Shown: one piece after another, positions 12,021-22,353 of the stretch | Position numbering within the stretch: position 1 is the first letter of the stretch | Layout of the letters: every line of letters starts with the position of its first letter | DNA from: Imbricaverruca yamaguchii | Lineage: Eukaryota > Arthropoda > Thecostraca > Neoverrucidae | NCBI GenBank assembly: GCA_034440575.1 | Contig: JAOTOL010001638.1 | Coordinates: 1,290,001 to 1,354,000 of the forward strand | Direction: 5' to 3' | DNA: 64,000 nt | The notes under the pieces: generated by a model | The model's database searches: none | What the model was told of the DNA's origin: nothing | Seen by the model: only the letters and a program-made list of their open reading frames with translations | Made by a program: the position numbers and the translations under genes

Positions 12021-12126
12021 GGCAGTGCGATGTGGCTCTGGGGATGGAGTCGGGTGCCATTCCTGACTCGGCCATCACCGTGACGTCATCATTTGACCCC
12101 TCCCGGGTCGGCCCGCAGCACGCAAG
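12021..12126 (+). CDS. Ddr: DDR exon a: start of the discoidin domain
   Basis: Translated after a 2-nt partial codon, this exon reads QCDVALGMESGAIPDSAIT and then VTSSFDPSRVGPQHA, followed by 2 nt of the next codon. The C-x-x-ALGMESG-x-IPD motif is the hallmark opening of the DDR discoidin domain. Its cysteine (residue 2) is the partner of the domain's last cysteine. The acceptor is TTCCACAG ending at 12020, and the donor is CAAG/GTGAGT. Joining its final AG to the first A of the next exon makes Arg and continues the family pattern up to AWCP. The segment after TSS corresponds to the first collagen-contact loop of human DDR2, where I recall a key tryptophan; here phenylalanine occupies that place. 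The exon encoding the signal peptide must lie further upstream. Confidence 0.92.
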
Positions 12127-12825
12127 GTGAGTGTGATGACCCTGACCCCGCAGAGGTCAGCGGCTAAAGCGATATCATACACTCTTTGAAAACCAACCTC
12201 ATGGATTGCGTCCTTCGGAGTTGTTCACGAGTATGACAAAGGATACTTCGCATGATTTCGGAGCAGTTCGTTTCATGATGCCGTCAACGCCATTGGGATT
12301 GGTTCGGGTCTTTAACACGGCGGACAGACCTAGGCTGGGACCAGCGGTCTGGGCTCTCAGTAGGGACTCGACGAGTCTGACGTCATTGTGAGGGTCGGCA
12401 AGGGGCTAGTATCCGCGTAGGCGTCTGCGCGGTCCGGCGGTATGATACGGGGTTCATGGGGCTGAGGTAGCCGTCAGTTGTTATCGCTGGTTCAGCCAGC
12501 CCAAGTCTTAGCTGGCGAAATTCAAGCCATGCTGAGTAGGATGACTAAATCACTGCCAGCACCGACTCGGATGCCATCGACTAATTGCTCGCGCCACCGC
12601 CACTGAGATCACATTCACTGATGTCATCTGCTTCTCGTTATTGCGTGCACGTATGCCAGGCATAACATCCGGTCGAAGCGTCATCAGCCCATGCTGCCAT
12701 CCGCCTGCACCCCGGATGGCGCCGCTCTTTTTCCTCCGGTCGGGTGGTGACGCGCCCTACAGACATCCGGCACGAGCCGTGCACGTAACGCCGTTCACGG
12801 TGTCTGAATACGCAGGCGTGGACCG
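12127..12825 (+). other. DDR intron, first part, no feature
   Basis: Unique intronic sequence after the GTGAGT donor. No exon, element or array was recognised before the next minisatellite. Confidence 0.5.
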
Positions 12826-14262
12826 GTACTGGTCCGTGACGGGGCCGACTGTGTACCGGTACTGGTCCGTGACGGGGCCGCGGGCGGTACGGTGGCGGAG
12901 ACGGCAGCCAGCCGACTGTGCACCAGTACTGGTCCGTGACGTGGCCGACTGTGGCCCTGGCCCGTGACGTGACCGACTGTGTACCGATACTGGTCCGTGA
13001 CGTGGCCGACTGTGGCCCTGGCCCGTGACGTGACCGACTGTGTACCGATACTGGTCCGTGACGTGGCCGACTGTGTACCGGTACTGGTCCGTGACGTGAC
13101 CGACTGTGTACCGGTACTGGTCCGTGACGTGACCGACTGTGTACCGGTACTGGTCCGTGACGTGACCGACTGTGGCCCTGGCCCGTGACGTGACCGACTG
13201 TGGCCCTGGCCCGTGACGTAACCGACTGTGTACCGGCACTGGTCTGTGACGTGACCGACTGTGTACCGGTACTGGTCCATGACGTGGCCGACTGTGGTCC
13301 TGGCCCGTGACGTGGCCGACTGTGGTCCTGGCCCGTGACGTGACCGACTGTGTACCGGTACTGGCCCGTGACGTGACCGACTGTGGCCCTGGCCCGTGAC
13401 GTGACCGACTGTGTACCGGCACTGGTCTGTGACGTGACCGACTGTGTACCGGTACTGGTCCGTGACGTGGCCGACTGTGTACCGGTACTGGTCTGTGACG
13501 TGACCGACTGTGGACGTGGCCGACTGTGTACCGGTGACGTGACACTGTTACGTACTGGTCCATGACGTGGCCGACTGTGACGTGGCCGACTGTGGTCCTG
13601 GCCCGTGACGTGACCGACTGTGTACCGATACTGGTCCATGACGTGGCCGACTGTGGTCCTGGCCCGTGACGTGGCCGACTGTGGTCCTGGCCCGTGACGT
13701 GACCGACTGTGTACCGGTACTGGTCCGTGACGTGGCCGACTGTGTACCGGTACTGGTCCGTGACGTGGCCGACTGTGGTCCTGGCCCGTGACGTGACCGA
13801 CTGTGTACCGATACTGGTCCGTGACGTGGCCGACTGTGGCCCTGGTCTGTGACGTGACCGACTGTGTACCGGTACTGGTCCGTGACGTGGCCGACTGTGG
13901 TCATGGCCCGTGACGTGACCGACTGTGTACCGATACTGGTCCGTGACTTGGCCGACTGTGTACCGGTACTGGTCCGTGACTTGGCCGACTGTGGTCCTGG
14001 CCCGTGACGTGACCGACTGTGTACCGATACTGGTCTGTGACGTGACCGACTGTGGCCCTGGCCCTTGATTTGGCCGACTGAGTACCGGTACTGGTCCGTG
14101 ACGTGACCGACTGTGTACCGGTACTGGTCCGTGACGTGGCCGACTGTGGTCCTGGCCCGTGACGTGACCGACTGTGTACCGGTACTGGTCCGTTACTTGG
14201 CCGACTGTGTACCGGTACTGGTCCGTGACGTGGCCGACTGTGGCCCTGGTCCGTGACGTGCA
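12826..14262. repeat. Composite 33/28-bp minisatellite (intronic)
   Basis: Over 40 units sharing GTGACGTGRCCGACTGTG. One class (33 bp) continues TACCGGTACTGGTCC, and the other (about 28 bp) continues GTCCTGGCCC or GCCCTGGCCC. The two classes are interspersed along 1.4 kb. Minus-strand frames of up to 505 codons here are repeat artefacts. Confidence 0.95.
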
Positions 14263-14516
14263 CCGGTACGTCATGCACGAGTGTCATGATGTTCGCCAAC
14301 GAGCATTGTACGATAGCGCAACGTCATCAGCATGTGCTATGATGTTCACCGATGGATATGGCATGATAACGTAGCGTCATCAACAGGTGTCATGATGTTC
14401 GCCGATGAATACGTGTGATAACTTAACGTCTTCAACAGGTGCCATGCTGTTCGCCGACGAATATGGTATGATAACGTATCGTCACTCACAGGTATCATGA
14501 TGTTCGTCCATGAATA
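14263..14516. repeat. Degenerate ~55-bp tandem repeat
   Basis: Four to five diverged copies carrying GTCATGATGTTCGCC, GATGAATATGG and TGATAACGTAGCGTCATC in order. It adjoins the 33/28-bp array but is unrelated to it. Confidence 0.8.
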
Positions 14517-15104
14517 AGGTGTGTAGAAAGTGTTTTACAGCGTCGAAGCAGCAGCGTTTTTGCGGCAGCAACGATTGTGATCCAAGCTTCCTCCGTTTTT
14601 ACTGGAGCCGCTTTCGTGCCGAGGAAATTAAAGTTTCCCCTTCCGCCGAGGCCAATATTGGATTGGACACACGTAAACAACAAGGAAATGAGTCTAAACT
14701 GATAGCCAAGCTGATCCACGCGGTCCTAAAGAGTAGACTGGCACGGGCGGTTAAGCCTCCCGTAATGGTCGCTGTGAGATCCGGTAAATACCATGCTGGG
14801 AGGGTGTGAAATGGAATTTTCAGTTAATCAATTAACTGGAAAAGCTTGATTAAATCATTCAGAACTTCATGTGGCTAGCACCTAGATACATCAAACTTTA
14901 CGAGTACAAAATAAAATGAAAAATAACAAAAGCAGATGCATCACACATCATCACTACATCATACCTGCATCATAACTTCAATCCTACCTGCGGTGACACT
15001 TCCACATGACATCCACCAGACGTGACTCTATCTTTTCCGCTGATCACCATCGCGACCGGCACATCATACTGCTATGTCTTCAGCAGCTTCAGCTGTGCCT
15101 CCTC
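14517..15104. other. Intronic spacer, nothing recognised
   Basis: Unique, moderately AT-rich sequence. The open frame at 14510-14809 has no recognisable domain. Confidence 0.45.
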
Positions 15105-15133
15105 GTCCCTCTCTCTTTCTCTCTTTCTCTTAC

Positions 15134-15186
<53 letters not shown>

Positions 15187-15203
15187 TTCTCTCTCTCTTA
15201 TTC
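15105..15203. repeat. (CT)n microsatellite
   Basis: Imperfect CT dinucleotide tract interrupted by TTT and CCC. The + strand is pyrimidine-only over most of its length. Confidence 0.95.
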
Positions 15204-16264
15204 ATTCCCATATCTAGCTTGGTCAGTGTCTTCTATGATACATTGATGGTTATCGATCACGTCCCAACGCTGTTGTGAGCAAGTGACCTGCGGCAGACTG
15301 ATGGCGTCCTGGTGTTGTTTTCAGTTGACCTCCCAGTTTTCTGATGTCGTCCTGAACGAACATGACGCTGCGCGCTCTTGATGTTTTGGTGTTCACTTAA
15401 ACTAAAATCCCGGTGTCCTGGTATCTCCAGAACCGATTCAGGTGTTGTGGACTGCGCGTTGATGGGCACGAGGGATCTCTGCTCATGAACCAGGGTCAGA
15501 AGAACAGTATTGTCCCGCATGTCACGCAAAATATTGGGTTTTCCTGACGTCCTCATCAGAACTTTGCCAGTTCAATTTGCGGTGCGCTTCAACATCAAAC
15601 CTTTAATGGAAAAGGAGAAAAGTTTATGCTGTGATGATAAAATATGATGATGGGAGCTCTTTGCGTTCCAACGATATATTCGTCTTTGTTTTTGTCTTGC
15701 TGCGAAGGTGATAGGCATCGCATCAACGTAAAATATGTAAGCAAGTTTGAGCCACTCTCTATCTTTCAGAAGTTGGAGCTTTGTACCATAAGGCGGACAA
15801 ATCGTGGCAGACAAATTCTTACGTGCATTTTATTATTGTTCATACCCTGATTTCCCGTGGACTCAAATGGCGCTCGTCAACACTGAACTGACTCACAGTT
15901 ATTACTTGCCATTCAGGATCTGAAGGGCCTAGCGGGCCTTGCATGGATCCTTTTAGGGATATGCAAGGCCTGGTGGCTCTTATTGGCCGATTTCAATTTC
16001 GGTTAACTTACTCAAGTGCATAATTGTGAAAAACATGGTTATAAATCTAACTTTTTGAAAGTTTCTATTGCATTATTTCTACACTAGAAACCAAGTTTAA
16101 GTGCTGATACCTATAGACGTATGGGAAGGGTTAAAACAAAAGTCAACATAATTCCTTCCAATCAAAATAGTTTGATCATTCTGCTCTCCAAGACAGGAGT
16201 TCGAAAACCAATTCCATTCCGGTCCCGCATTGACTAACCGCCGACCCCTGCTGCTCCGACGCCA
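15204..16264. other. Intronic spacer, nothing recognised
   Basis: Unique sequence with only short frames on both strands and no recognisable family. Confidence 0.45.
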
Positions 16265-16410
16265 TCCTGGACTGAACTGAACTGAACTGAACTAAACTGA
16301 ACTGAATTGATCTGAACTGAACTGAACTGAACTGAACTGAGGTGAGCTGAACTGAACTGAACTGAGCTGAACTGAACTGAGCTGAACTGAGCTGAACTGA
16401 GGTGAGCGCC
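16265..16410. repeat. (CTGAA)n pentamer array next to a splice acceptor
   Basis: About 28 copies of CTGAA with CTGAG, CTAAA and TTGAT variants and two AGGTGAG interruptions. It ends ten bases before the acceptor of DDR exon b. That exon itself begins with ACTGAAC, the same motif. The array takes the place normally held by a polypyrimidine tract; only GCCGCTGTCGCAG separates it from the exon. Confidence 0.95.
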
Positions 16411-16420
16411 GCTGTCGCAG

Positions 16421-16652
16421 ACTGAACGTGGAGCGCGACGGCGGCGCCTGGTGCCCGGACCGACACGTCAGCAAGGGCATCCGCGAGTACCTGGAGGTGG
16501 ACCTGACCGGGCCGCACATGGTCAGCGCCGTGTCGCTGCAGGGCCGCTTCGGCAACGGCCACGGCGTCGAGTTCGCCGACAACTTCACACTCGAGTACTG
16601 GCGGCCGGGCCTCACCGCCTGGCGGCCGTACAAACAGTGGAACGGAAAGCAG
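16421..16652 (+). CDS. Ddr: DDR exon b: core of the discoidin domain
   Basis: After one base completing an Arg codon, the 77 whole codons read LNVERDGGAWCPDRHVSKGI, then REYLEVDLTGPHMVSAVSLQ, GRFGNGHGVEFADNFTLEYW and finally RPGLTAWRPYKQWNGKQ. GAWCP, the EYLEVDL strand, LQGR-x-GNGHGVEF and W-x-x-WNGKQ are in the order and spacing of DDR discoidin domains. Cys46 pairs with Cys150 in the known fold. Arg and Glu of GRFGNGHGVEF match the collagen-contact Arg and Glu that I recall in human DDR2. The acceptor is GCCGCTGTCGCAG and the donor GCAG/GTCAGC. The exon ends in phase 0, and KQ joins V of the next exon as in vertebrate DDRs. The 3' end appears to be duplicated in degenerate form in the following intron. 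Confidence 0.95.
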
Positions 16653-16850
16653 GTCAGCATGTGTCGAGCGCGCACACGCGTGCTGGCCGCCGTCGGCTCC
16701 GACGTGCTGGCCGCCGTCGGCTCCGACGTGGAGCCGCCGCGCGGGCTCCACTGTGGACGCAGCGGGACGGCAAGGAGGCCGGTGTGTCGCTCGCACAAAC
16801 GACGGAACGACAAAGGTGTCAGTGTGGAGGCCGTGCCAACAACAGAGTAG
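16653..16850. repeat. Degenerate duplicates of the exon b 3' boundary, plus a 24-bp duplication
   Basis: The exon-end/donor segment (about 16631-16672) has a diverged copy near 16755-16795: shared GGGACGG/GGAACGG, then AAG-x-AGG, then TGTGTCG and CGC-ACA. A poorer one lies near 16795-16830 (ACAAACGACGGAACG against ACAAACAGTGGAACG). Between them GTGCTGGCCGCCGTCGGCTC is tandemly doubled (16680-16731). The alignment is by eye, at about 70-75% identity for the better copy. Confidence 0.5.
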
Positions 16851-18135
16851 CGAACCAATCAATGTGAGAGAGGGGCTCTTCGGCGGAGTGGCGAGCCGGT
16901 CACTGTGGGTCACATGTAGCAACGGCCGACCAATTGGTGGGAACTGGACGGCTTGCAGAACGTGGCTAACGTGATTATCTGGGTGGCAACCGGAGGTATT
17001 CGGTGCGGTCGATGTAATGCGGGACCTCTGAAGGCGTGAAAGGTCAGTGCAGAGGTCAGTGTGGAGGTCTGAGGTCGAGTCTACAGTTGCATGGAATGGC
17101 TGACGAAGTGCATCCATCAGTGTCGCTGGGGGCATCGCCCGCCTGCAATTCGCTTCATGGAATGCCCGCCAGACCGCAGCGCTGCTGGCCACACGATTGA
17201 GGAAGTCACCTATCTGGCCAGTTAAACAAAGCGAGACGTCACGAGAGCCATTTATGCAATGCGCACACGAGCCGTGAGTCAGTTGCCCGTCATAACACTT
17301 AACGATGTGTGTTCTTTGCCTATCATGTCACTTAACCATATCAGCAAGTGGTTGAAGTGTTACTGTGGAAGGTGCTATGTTGGATTTCATGATCTTGGGA
17401 GTTAAACGCGCATCAATTTCTAATTAAAAAAAGATGGGTATCCTTGAGGTTCTCGAGGCCATCGTAGTCAAGCACACATGCTGGCCTGTCCGTCACCAGC
17501 CACTATGCGTACAGCACAGACAAGAGCTGATTAAATCGTATCTACCAATCTCAGCCACAATTTCTCCATTCAAGGGCACAGCAAATCGAAATATTGAATC
17601 ATCACAATGTCATTTCGCCCGAGCAGAAAGGCAAATTGGAGTGCTCACAGAGCTTAGCTACACCTTTGCATCTGAGCATACACCACTGAAGTCGGGCAGG
17701 CACGTCGCTGACTACCAGTGCTTCATAATATGCTCCGTGCATCCACTCCACCACCCGAACTGTACTTCTATGTACTTTTTACGCTGGTGTATGTCTTTGT
17801 TATTGTTGCTGATTCTAAACACCAGCCCCGCGAAAAGGGTGCAAGATGTCGCTAATGTTTAATTTCGGCGTAACTTCACATTTTCTAAATGGTTATGACG
17901 TGTTCGTTGTTTGTTTTTTTGTTTGTTTGTGCGCTCGTTGATGTTAACTACAATGAGTAAAACTGTGGCATTCCGTACATCTGACTGTACAGCGGTTCAT
18001 CGCGTGCCAACCCAACAGTGCACTGGTTCAAACCTGCAGTCTGTAGTAACAGACGGTCAACAAATTATAACAGCATCGCCAGACAAAGCCGGGTCTGTGC
18101 TAACTGACGTCAACAAACTGACTCTGGAGACTTCC
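16851..18135. other. Intronic spacer, nothing recognised
   Basis: Unique sequence. A 142-codon open frame (17434-17862) shows no recognisable domain and no codon signature like that of the DDR exons. Confidence 0.45.
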
Positions 18136-18385
18136 GCTCCCTGTGTGGAGAACTCCACAGACTGCCGCTCCCTGTGGGGAGCACCATGCAGTCAACAGCT
18201 GCCCTGTGGGGAACACACTACAGGCAACAGCTGCCCTGTGGGGACACCCTGAGGGCAAAACTGCCCTGTGGGGAGCACCCTACAGGCAACAGCTGCCCTA
18301 TGGGGACACCCTCAGGGCAAAGCTGCCCTGTGGGGAGCACCCTACAGGCAACAGCTGTCCTGTGGGGAGCACTCTGCCGATTACC
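18136..18385. repeat. 30/32-bp minisatellite (intronic)
   Basis: About eight units alternate between CTGCCCTGTGGGGAGCACCC with TACAGGCAACAG (32 bp) and CTGCCCTGTGGGGACACCC with TGAGGGCAAAA (30 bp). This gives a higher-order period near 62 bp. It ends about 75 bases before the exon c acceptor. Confidence 0.9.
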
Positions 18386-18460
18386 GTTCCCCTGCGGCGT
18401 CGTGACCTGCACGTCTGGGGACGCCATTGGATGGCGCGTGACAGGCCGTGTTTGCCACAG

Positions 18461-18608
18461 GTTCTCCCCGGCAACGAGAACAACTACCTGCCTGTACGGC
18501 GCCAGCTCGTGCCGCCCATCTTCGCAACTCGGGTCCGCCTGCTGCCCTACAGTGTGTACGCCCGCATGGTGTGCCTGCGCCTGGAGCTGTATGGCTGCAA
18601 CAAAACAG
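18461..18608 (+). CDS. Ddr: DDR exon c: end of the discoidin domain
   Basis: It reads VLPGNENNYLPVRRQLVPPI, then FATRVRLLPYSVYARMVCLR and LELYGCNKT, with one base left over. PPI-x-A-x-x-VRLLP and VCLRLELYGC are the closing strands of the DDR discoidin domain. Cys150 and Cys158 complete the two disulfides. The residue two before Cys150 is Met; by my alignment it sits where human DDR2 has a collagen-contact Asn. NKT at the end is a glycosylation sequon. The acceptor is TTTGCCACAG and the donor ACAG/GTCAGA. The leftover G plus AC of the next exon makes Asp, giving the expected YGC-x-x-x-DG-x-x-SY junction. Confidence 0.95.
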
Positions 18609-18860
18609 GTCAGAGCCAGACGCCGACAGATCGAACGGGGAGGTGAGAGCCGATCCGGCGCGTTAATCGCTGTTCTTTAGGTCAGAAGCTATTCATTGGT
18701 CAGAGGTGGGAGAAATGACGAAGCTGGTGGCCGGCGACAAGAGGTAGGGGTAAAAAGCTGTTGGAAGCCAACGATCAGAGGCGAATATCAGAACATGTGG
18801 CAATCAGCAGTCAGAGCATTTGGTAGTCAAATGTCAGAGGCAAAGGTCAGAGTTCCTGGC
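18609..18860. repeat. Scattered donor-like GGTCAGAG motifs after exon c
   Basis: The exon c donor context (GGTCAGAG at 18608) recurs as GTGAGAGCC (18643), GTCAGAAGC (18681), GTCAGAGGT (18699), ATCAGAGGC, GTCAGAGCA, GTCAGAGGC and GTCAGAGTT before 18860. Spacing is irregular, so this may be a decayed array or simply skewed composition. Confidence 0.4.
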
Positions 18861-20489
18861 ATCTAGTGGTAAGATTTGCAGGAAGGTCATTGGCGAAGTT
18901 CACGGGTCGCCTGCCGAGCAGTGAGAATCGCTCCAGACGAGCTTGACGTAGTTGAAATATAAAGCTGGACGCCACCAGAACAAATATCCTGATACGATGG
19001 TGACGGCTGAAAAACAGGTTGGCGGTCTGTAGTATCCATGTAAGGAATAGATGGCGAAAAATACACCGATATATTGCGCGTGACATTAGGCCAATTAAGC
19101 AAATTGGATGAATGAAGAATGACGTAATACATCATGCTAGCTCAGTGCAAGCATACTGATCGCCGCGATTAGAAGCAGTCTTTCAAACTGACGATTACAG
19201 CAAAACTTGTGATGGTTACTGTGATACATATGTAAGTTTAAATGAGAATATTGAACAATGATATGATAGAACCGCAATGCTATGCGGGCAACGTCTAGCT
19301 TTGACCTACGTCTCACCTCGATGAGCAAGGGAATACGTGTACATATCACTGCATTAAGGAGCCCAACCAGATGCGTATATGATGCCCAACCAGGTAGGCT
19401 CGCATCGCTTTGAAAAAATGCTTAGGGTAGGTTAGCCCATAGAGGTCTCTGCGGTGAATGCAGAAGAGTCCTCCTGACCATGGACGGGGGCCGGGAGTGA
19501 GAGGTGTTCTCGATATCTGTACCGACTAACTAAAATATGAGATAGCTATAAGCGCCTAACGGTTTCATTGGAATATTTAGTCATGTCGTTCGGCACGTTT
19601 ATGATTGAGGCGGGAAGCCAGCGTGTTGAAAGCGACAACATCCAACGTTCCAAGAGGAAGATATCCGTTCCATGCCATTCCGCAATTATATTCCTGCTTC
19701 TTGTTGTGAAAACACGGGTTTATCTCATCGGTTTCCTTTTTTACCGCTCCCAACAAAAATATTTAAACGAAATAAAGAAAAAAGAAAACAGAATATCTGA
19801 GCAAAACTACAGCAGGGACACTACAAGATGACCTGTTCACTTCTCAATCTAAATATTTCCGTTCTGATACAAATTTAATTTCGTATCTACGTTTCTTCGA
19901 GTCATGTTGGGTCATCATATTGACATAGGATCATGGCGTCCATGGTGGAGTCAGATGGCAGATGGCGGGCGTCAAACCTCGACGGATATCGTCTATGCTC
20001 ACCTACGAGAGGTTGGACTGCCTCCCACATCGATACGCGAAACTGTCACGCGGAGGAAATTCGACGGCGACCACGGAGAAAATTTGACGGCGATCATGAA
20101 GCAAATATGCTTAAATGTAAGGTTACGTGTCTCGTGCGAACCTTCGTGCTCTTATCAACTGCTTCGCATGAAGCGTGGCATCCTCCCAGCCGGAACACAA
20201 GCAAGCTGTTTTCTTTCCGCCTTGCCCATTAATTGACTATCGACAACGAACATGTATACGCCATCCAGCGTTGAAACGTAAACATGATCGAATGAGCGGC
20301 AGATACCCACTGTGTTTATCGCACTGCTGATAGCAAGCAGTTGGTTTGCAGAGACATGACTGGCCGACAGCTGCAGCTATGTTGGCTGTGTCACGTCTGC
20401 TCACTCGCTCAGACGGGCGGAAGCCGTAACGTCTTCTGTCTGTCCGCCCGGTCTGTGTACTACCTGACACCAGTCACAGTCACTGTCTC
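18861..20489. other. Intronic spacer, nothing recognised
   Basis: AT-rich unique sequence. The short frames at 19568-19831 and 19904-20236 show no recognisable family. Confidence 0.45.
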
Positions 20490-21300
20490 CTGACCGATCG
20501 ACGGACCGACTGGCTGACCGACCGACCGACCGACTGGCTGACCGACCGACTGGCTGACCGACCGACTGGCTGACCGACCGACTGGCTGACCGACCGACTG
20601 GCTGACCGACCGACCGACCGGCCGACGAGCTGACTGACCGACCGACCGACCGACTGGCTGACCGACCGACCGACCGACCGACCGACTGGCTGACCGACCG
20701 ACTGGCTGACCGACCGACTGGCTGACCGACCGACTGGCTGACCGACCGACCGACCGGCCGACGAGCTGACTGACCGACCGACCGACCGACTGGCTGACCG
20801 ACCGACCGACCGACTGGCTGACCGACCGACTGGCTGACCGACCGACTGGCTGACCGACCGACTGGCTGACCGACCGACTGGCTGACCGACCGACTGGCTG
20901 ACCGACCGACCGACCGACCGACGAGCTGACTGACCGACCGACCGACCAACCGACCGACTGGCTGACCGACCGACTGACTGACCGACCGACTGGCTGACCG
21001 ACCGACTGGCTGACCGACCGACCGACCGGCCGACGAGCTGACTGACCGACCGACCGACCGACTGGCTGACCGACCGTGGCTGACCGACCGACTGGCTGAC
21101 CGACCGACTGGCTGACCGACCGACTGGCTGACCGACCGACTGGCTGACCGACCGACTGGCTGACCGACCGACCGACTGGCTGAACGACCGACCGATTGGC
21201 TGACTGACCGACCGATCGGCCGACGAGCTGACTGACTGATCGACCGCTCGACCGACTAGCTGACTGACCGACCGACCGACAACCGACCGACCGACAGACC
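20490..21300. repeat. GACC/16-bp minisatellite with higher-order structure
   Basis: Built from the tetramer GACC and a 16-bp unit, ACCGACTGGCTGACCG. The punctuating motif GACGAGCTGACTGACC recurs near 20624, 20760, 20920, 21032 and 21220 (112-188 bp apart), so blocks of the short repeat have been duplicated as larger units. Confidence 0.95.
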
Positions 21301-22167
21301 GACCTGAATCACCCGAGTCCCTATGAACACCTCGAAACGATCTCTAATTGATAGCCCACTCAAGGGTGCTAAAACGTCCGGCAAAAACTCATACACTCTC
21401 TTCCGGCTATGATGGATGCTGACCAGCGAAGGGGCGCTGGCCAAGGCTCGCTCGGCGCCAGTCAATATCCTCCCCCTCCCACACCACCACCACCACCCAA
21501 CACAGCAATGTGTTTCTCCTTCCTCCCCGTATCCGGTACCGACATTGGCACTTATAAGCTGCCTTGGGGCGTTCCGCACTACCACTTACCCGAATATATC
21601 GGTATGGCATATGGTATCGTCACTGCATCAATATTTTTTGTTTTGCTCGTCGATGACGTTGTCATCGCTAGCCGCCCATGCATCGTTCGTGGATATATCT
21701 GAGCGAAGAATAATGAAAATGCAGCCGGAAGTTGAATAGGAAGTGCGTTCCATCGCAGTCGATTTCATGCCCATTGTAATCGACGTAAGGCGCAATGCAT
21801 CTTCTCATTGCGATAAAAAACAAGTTTTTTTCGAAGGCAGCCCATGTATAATAGAGCCCAAGGGGAAATATGAACGCATGGCAAACGATCACATACAAAG
21901 GTCAAATTAAAGTGTAACATGAAGCCAGGTCCCTAAGTCAAAAGACGAGTTAAGCTAGATAAATATTTCCATGCGGGTAATTTTCATACTCATCAATATT
22001 TCCGAACACCCTGCGATAATGTAGTGGAAACTAATGCGCCATCAAAGCATACCAAATTTTAAGTTATAATCAAGTTAGATGAGTAAGATACGATCTGAAA
22101 TATTTCGAAGGCTTTCAGCAGGAAACATTCGAAATGGAAAGGAAACATGTCGAGGCATTCCAGCCCG
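21301..22167. other. Intronic spacer, nothing recognised
   Basis: Unique, AT-rich DNA. Frames near 21409-21739 are short and show no known domain. Confidence 0.45.
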
Positions 22168-22353
22168 GTCTAGAAGCTACTGCTGTTGTTATTGGCTGTA
22201 CGACACGTCGACCGTTGAGTCATGCAGCGTCGCCAATCTCTCACACTAATTGGTCGCGGGCGAAGAGTAACGACATGTGAGACTCGAACCCACAATCTTT
22301 CGATTGTGAGACGGGCAACTTACCTCTAGATCACTCCTCCCCTGGTCTAGAAA
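22168..22353 (-). mobile_element. tRNA-derived SINE, copy 1 (complete, with target-site duplication)
   Basis: GGTCTAGAA at 22168-22176 is repeated exactly at 22345-22353, a convincing target-site duplication. Read on the minus strand, the element starts AGGGGAGGAGTGATCTAG (A-box-like TGATCTAGAGG). Its B-box-like GGTTCGAGTC is the complement of 22281-22290. A tRNA-unrelated body with GAGAGATTGGCGACGC follows. It contains no protein frame and would depend on a LINE for movement. Three further copies lie in this window, all in the same orientation. The parent tRNA is not identified. Confidence 0.85.

Noticed and set aside
12638..14299. Minus-strand frames of up to 505 codons with TSRTSTGTQSV repeats
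   Set aside because: They are confined to the 33/28-bp minisatellite inside a DDR intron.
16700..16800. An alternative copy of exon b (mutually exclusive exon) in the following intron
   Set aside because: The similarity covers only the last ~30-40 bases, the reading frame is not kept, and no acceptor with a matching phase was seen.
22261..22345. A genuine tRNA gene in the SINE
   Set aside because: A and B boxes are present but no complete cloverleaf is visible. The sequence continues into a shared non-tRNA body and has a target-site duplication.
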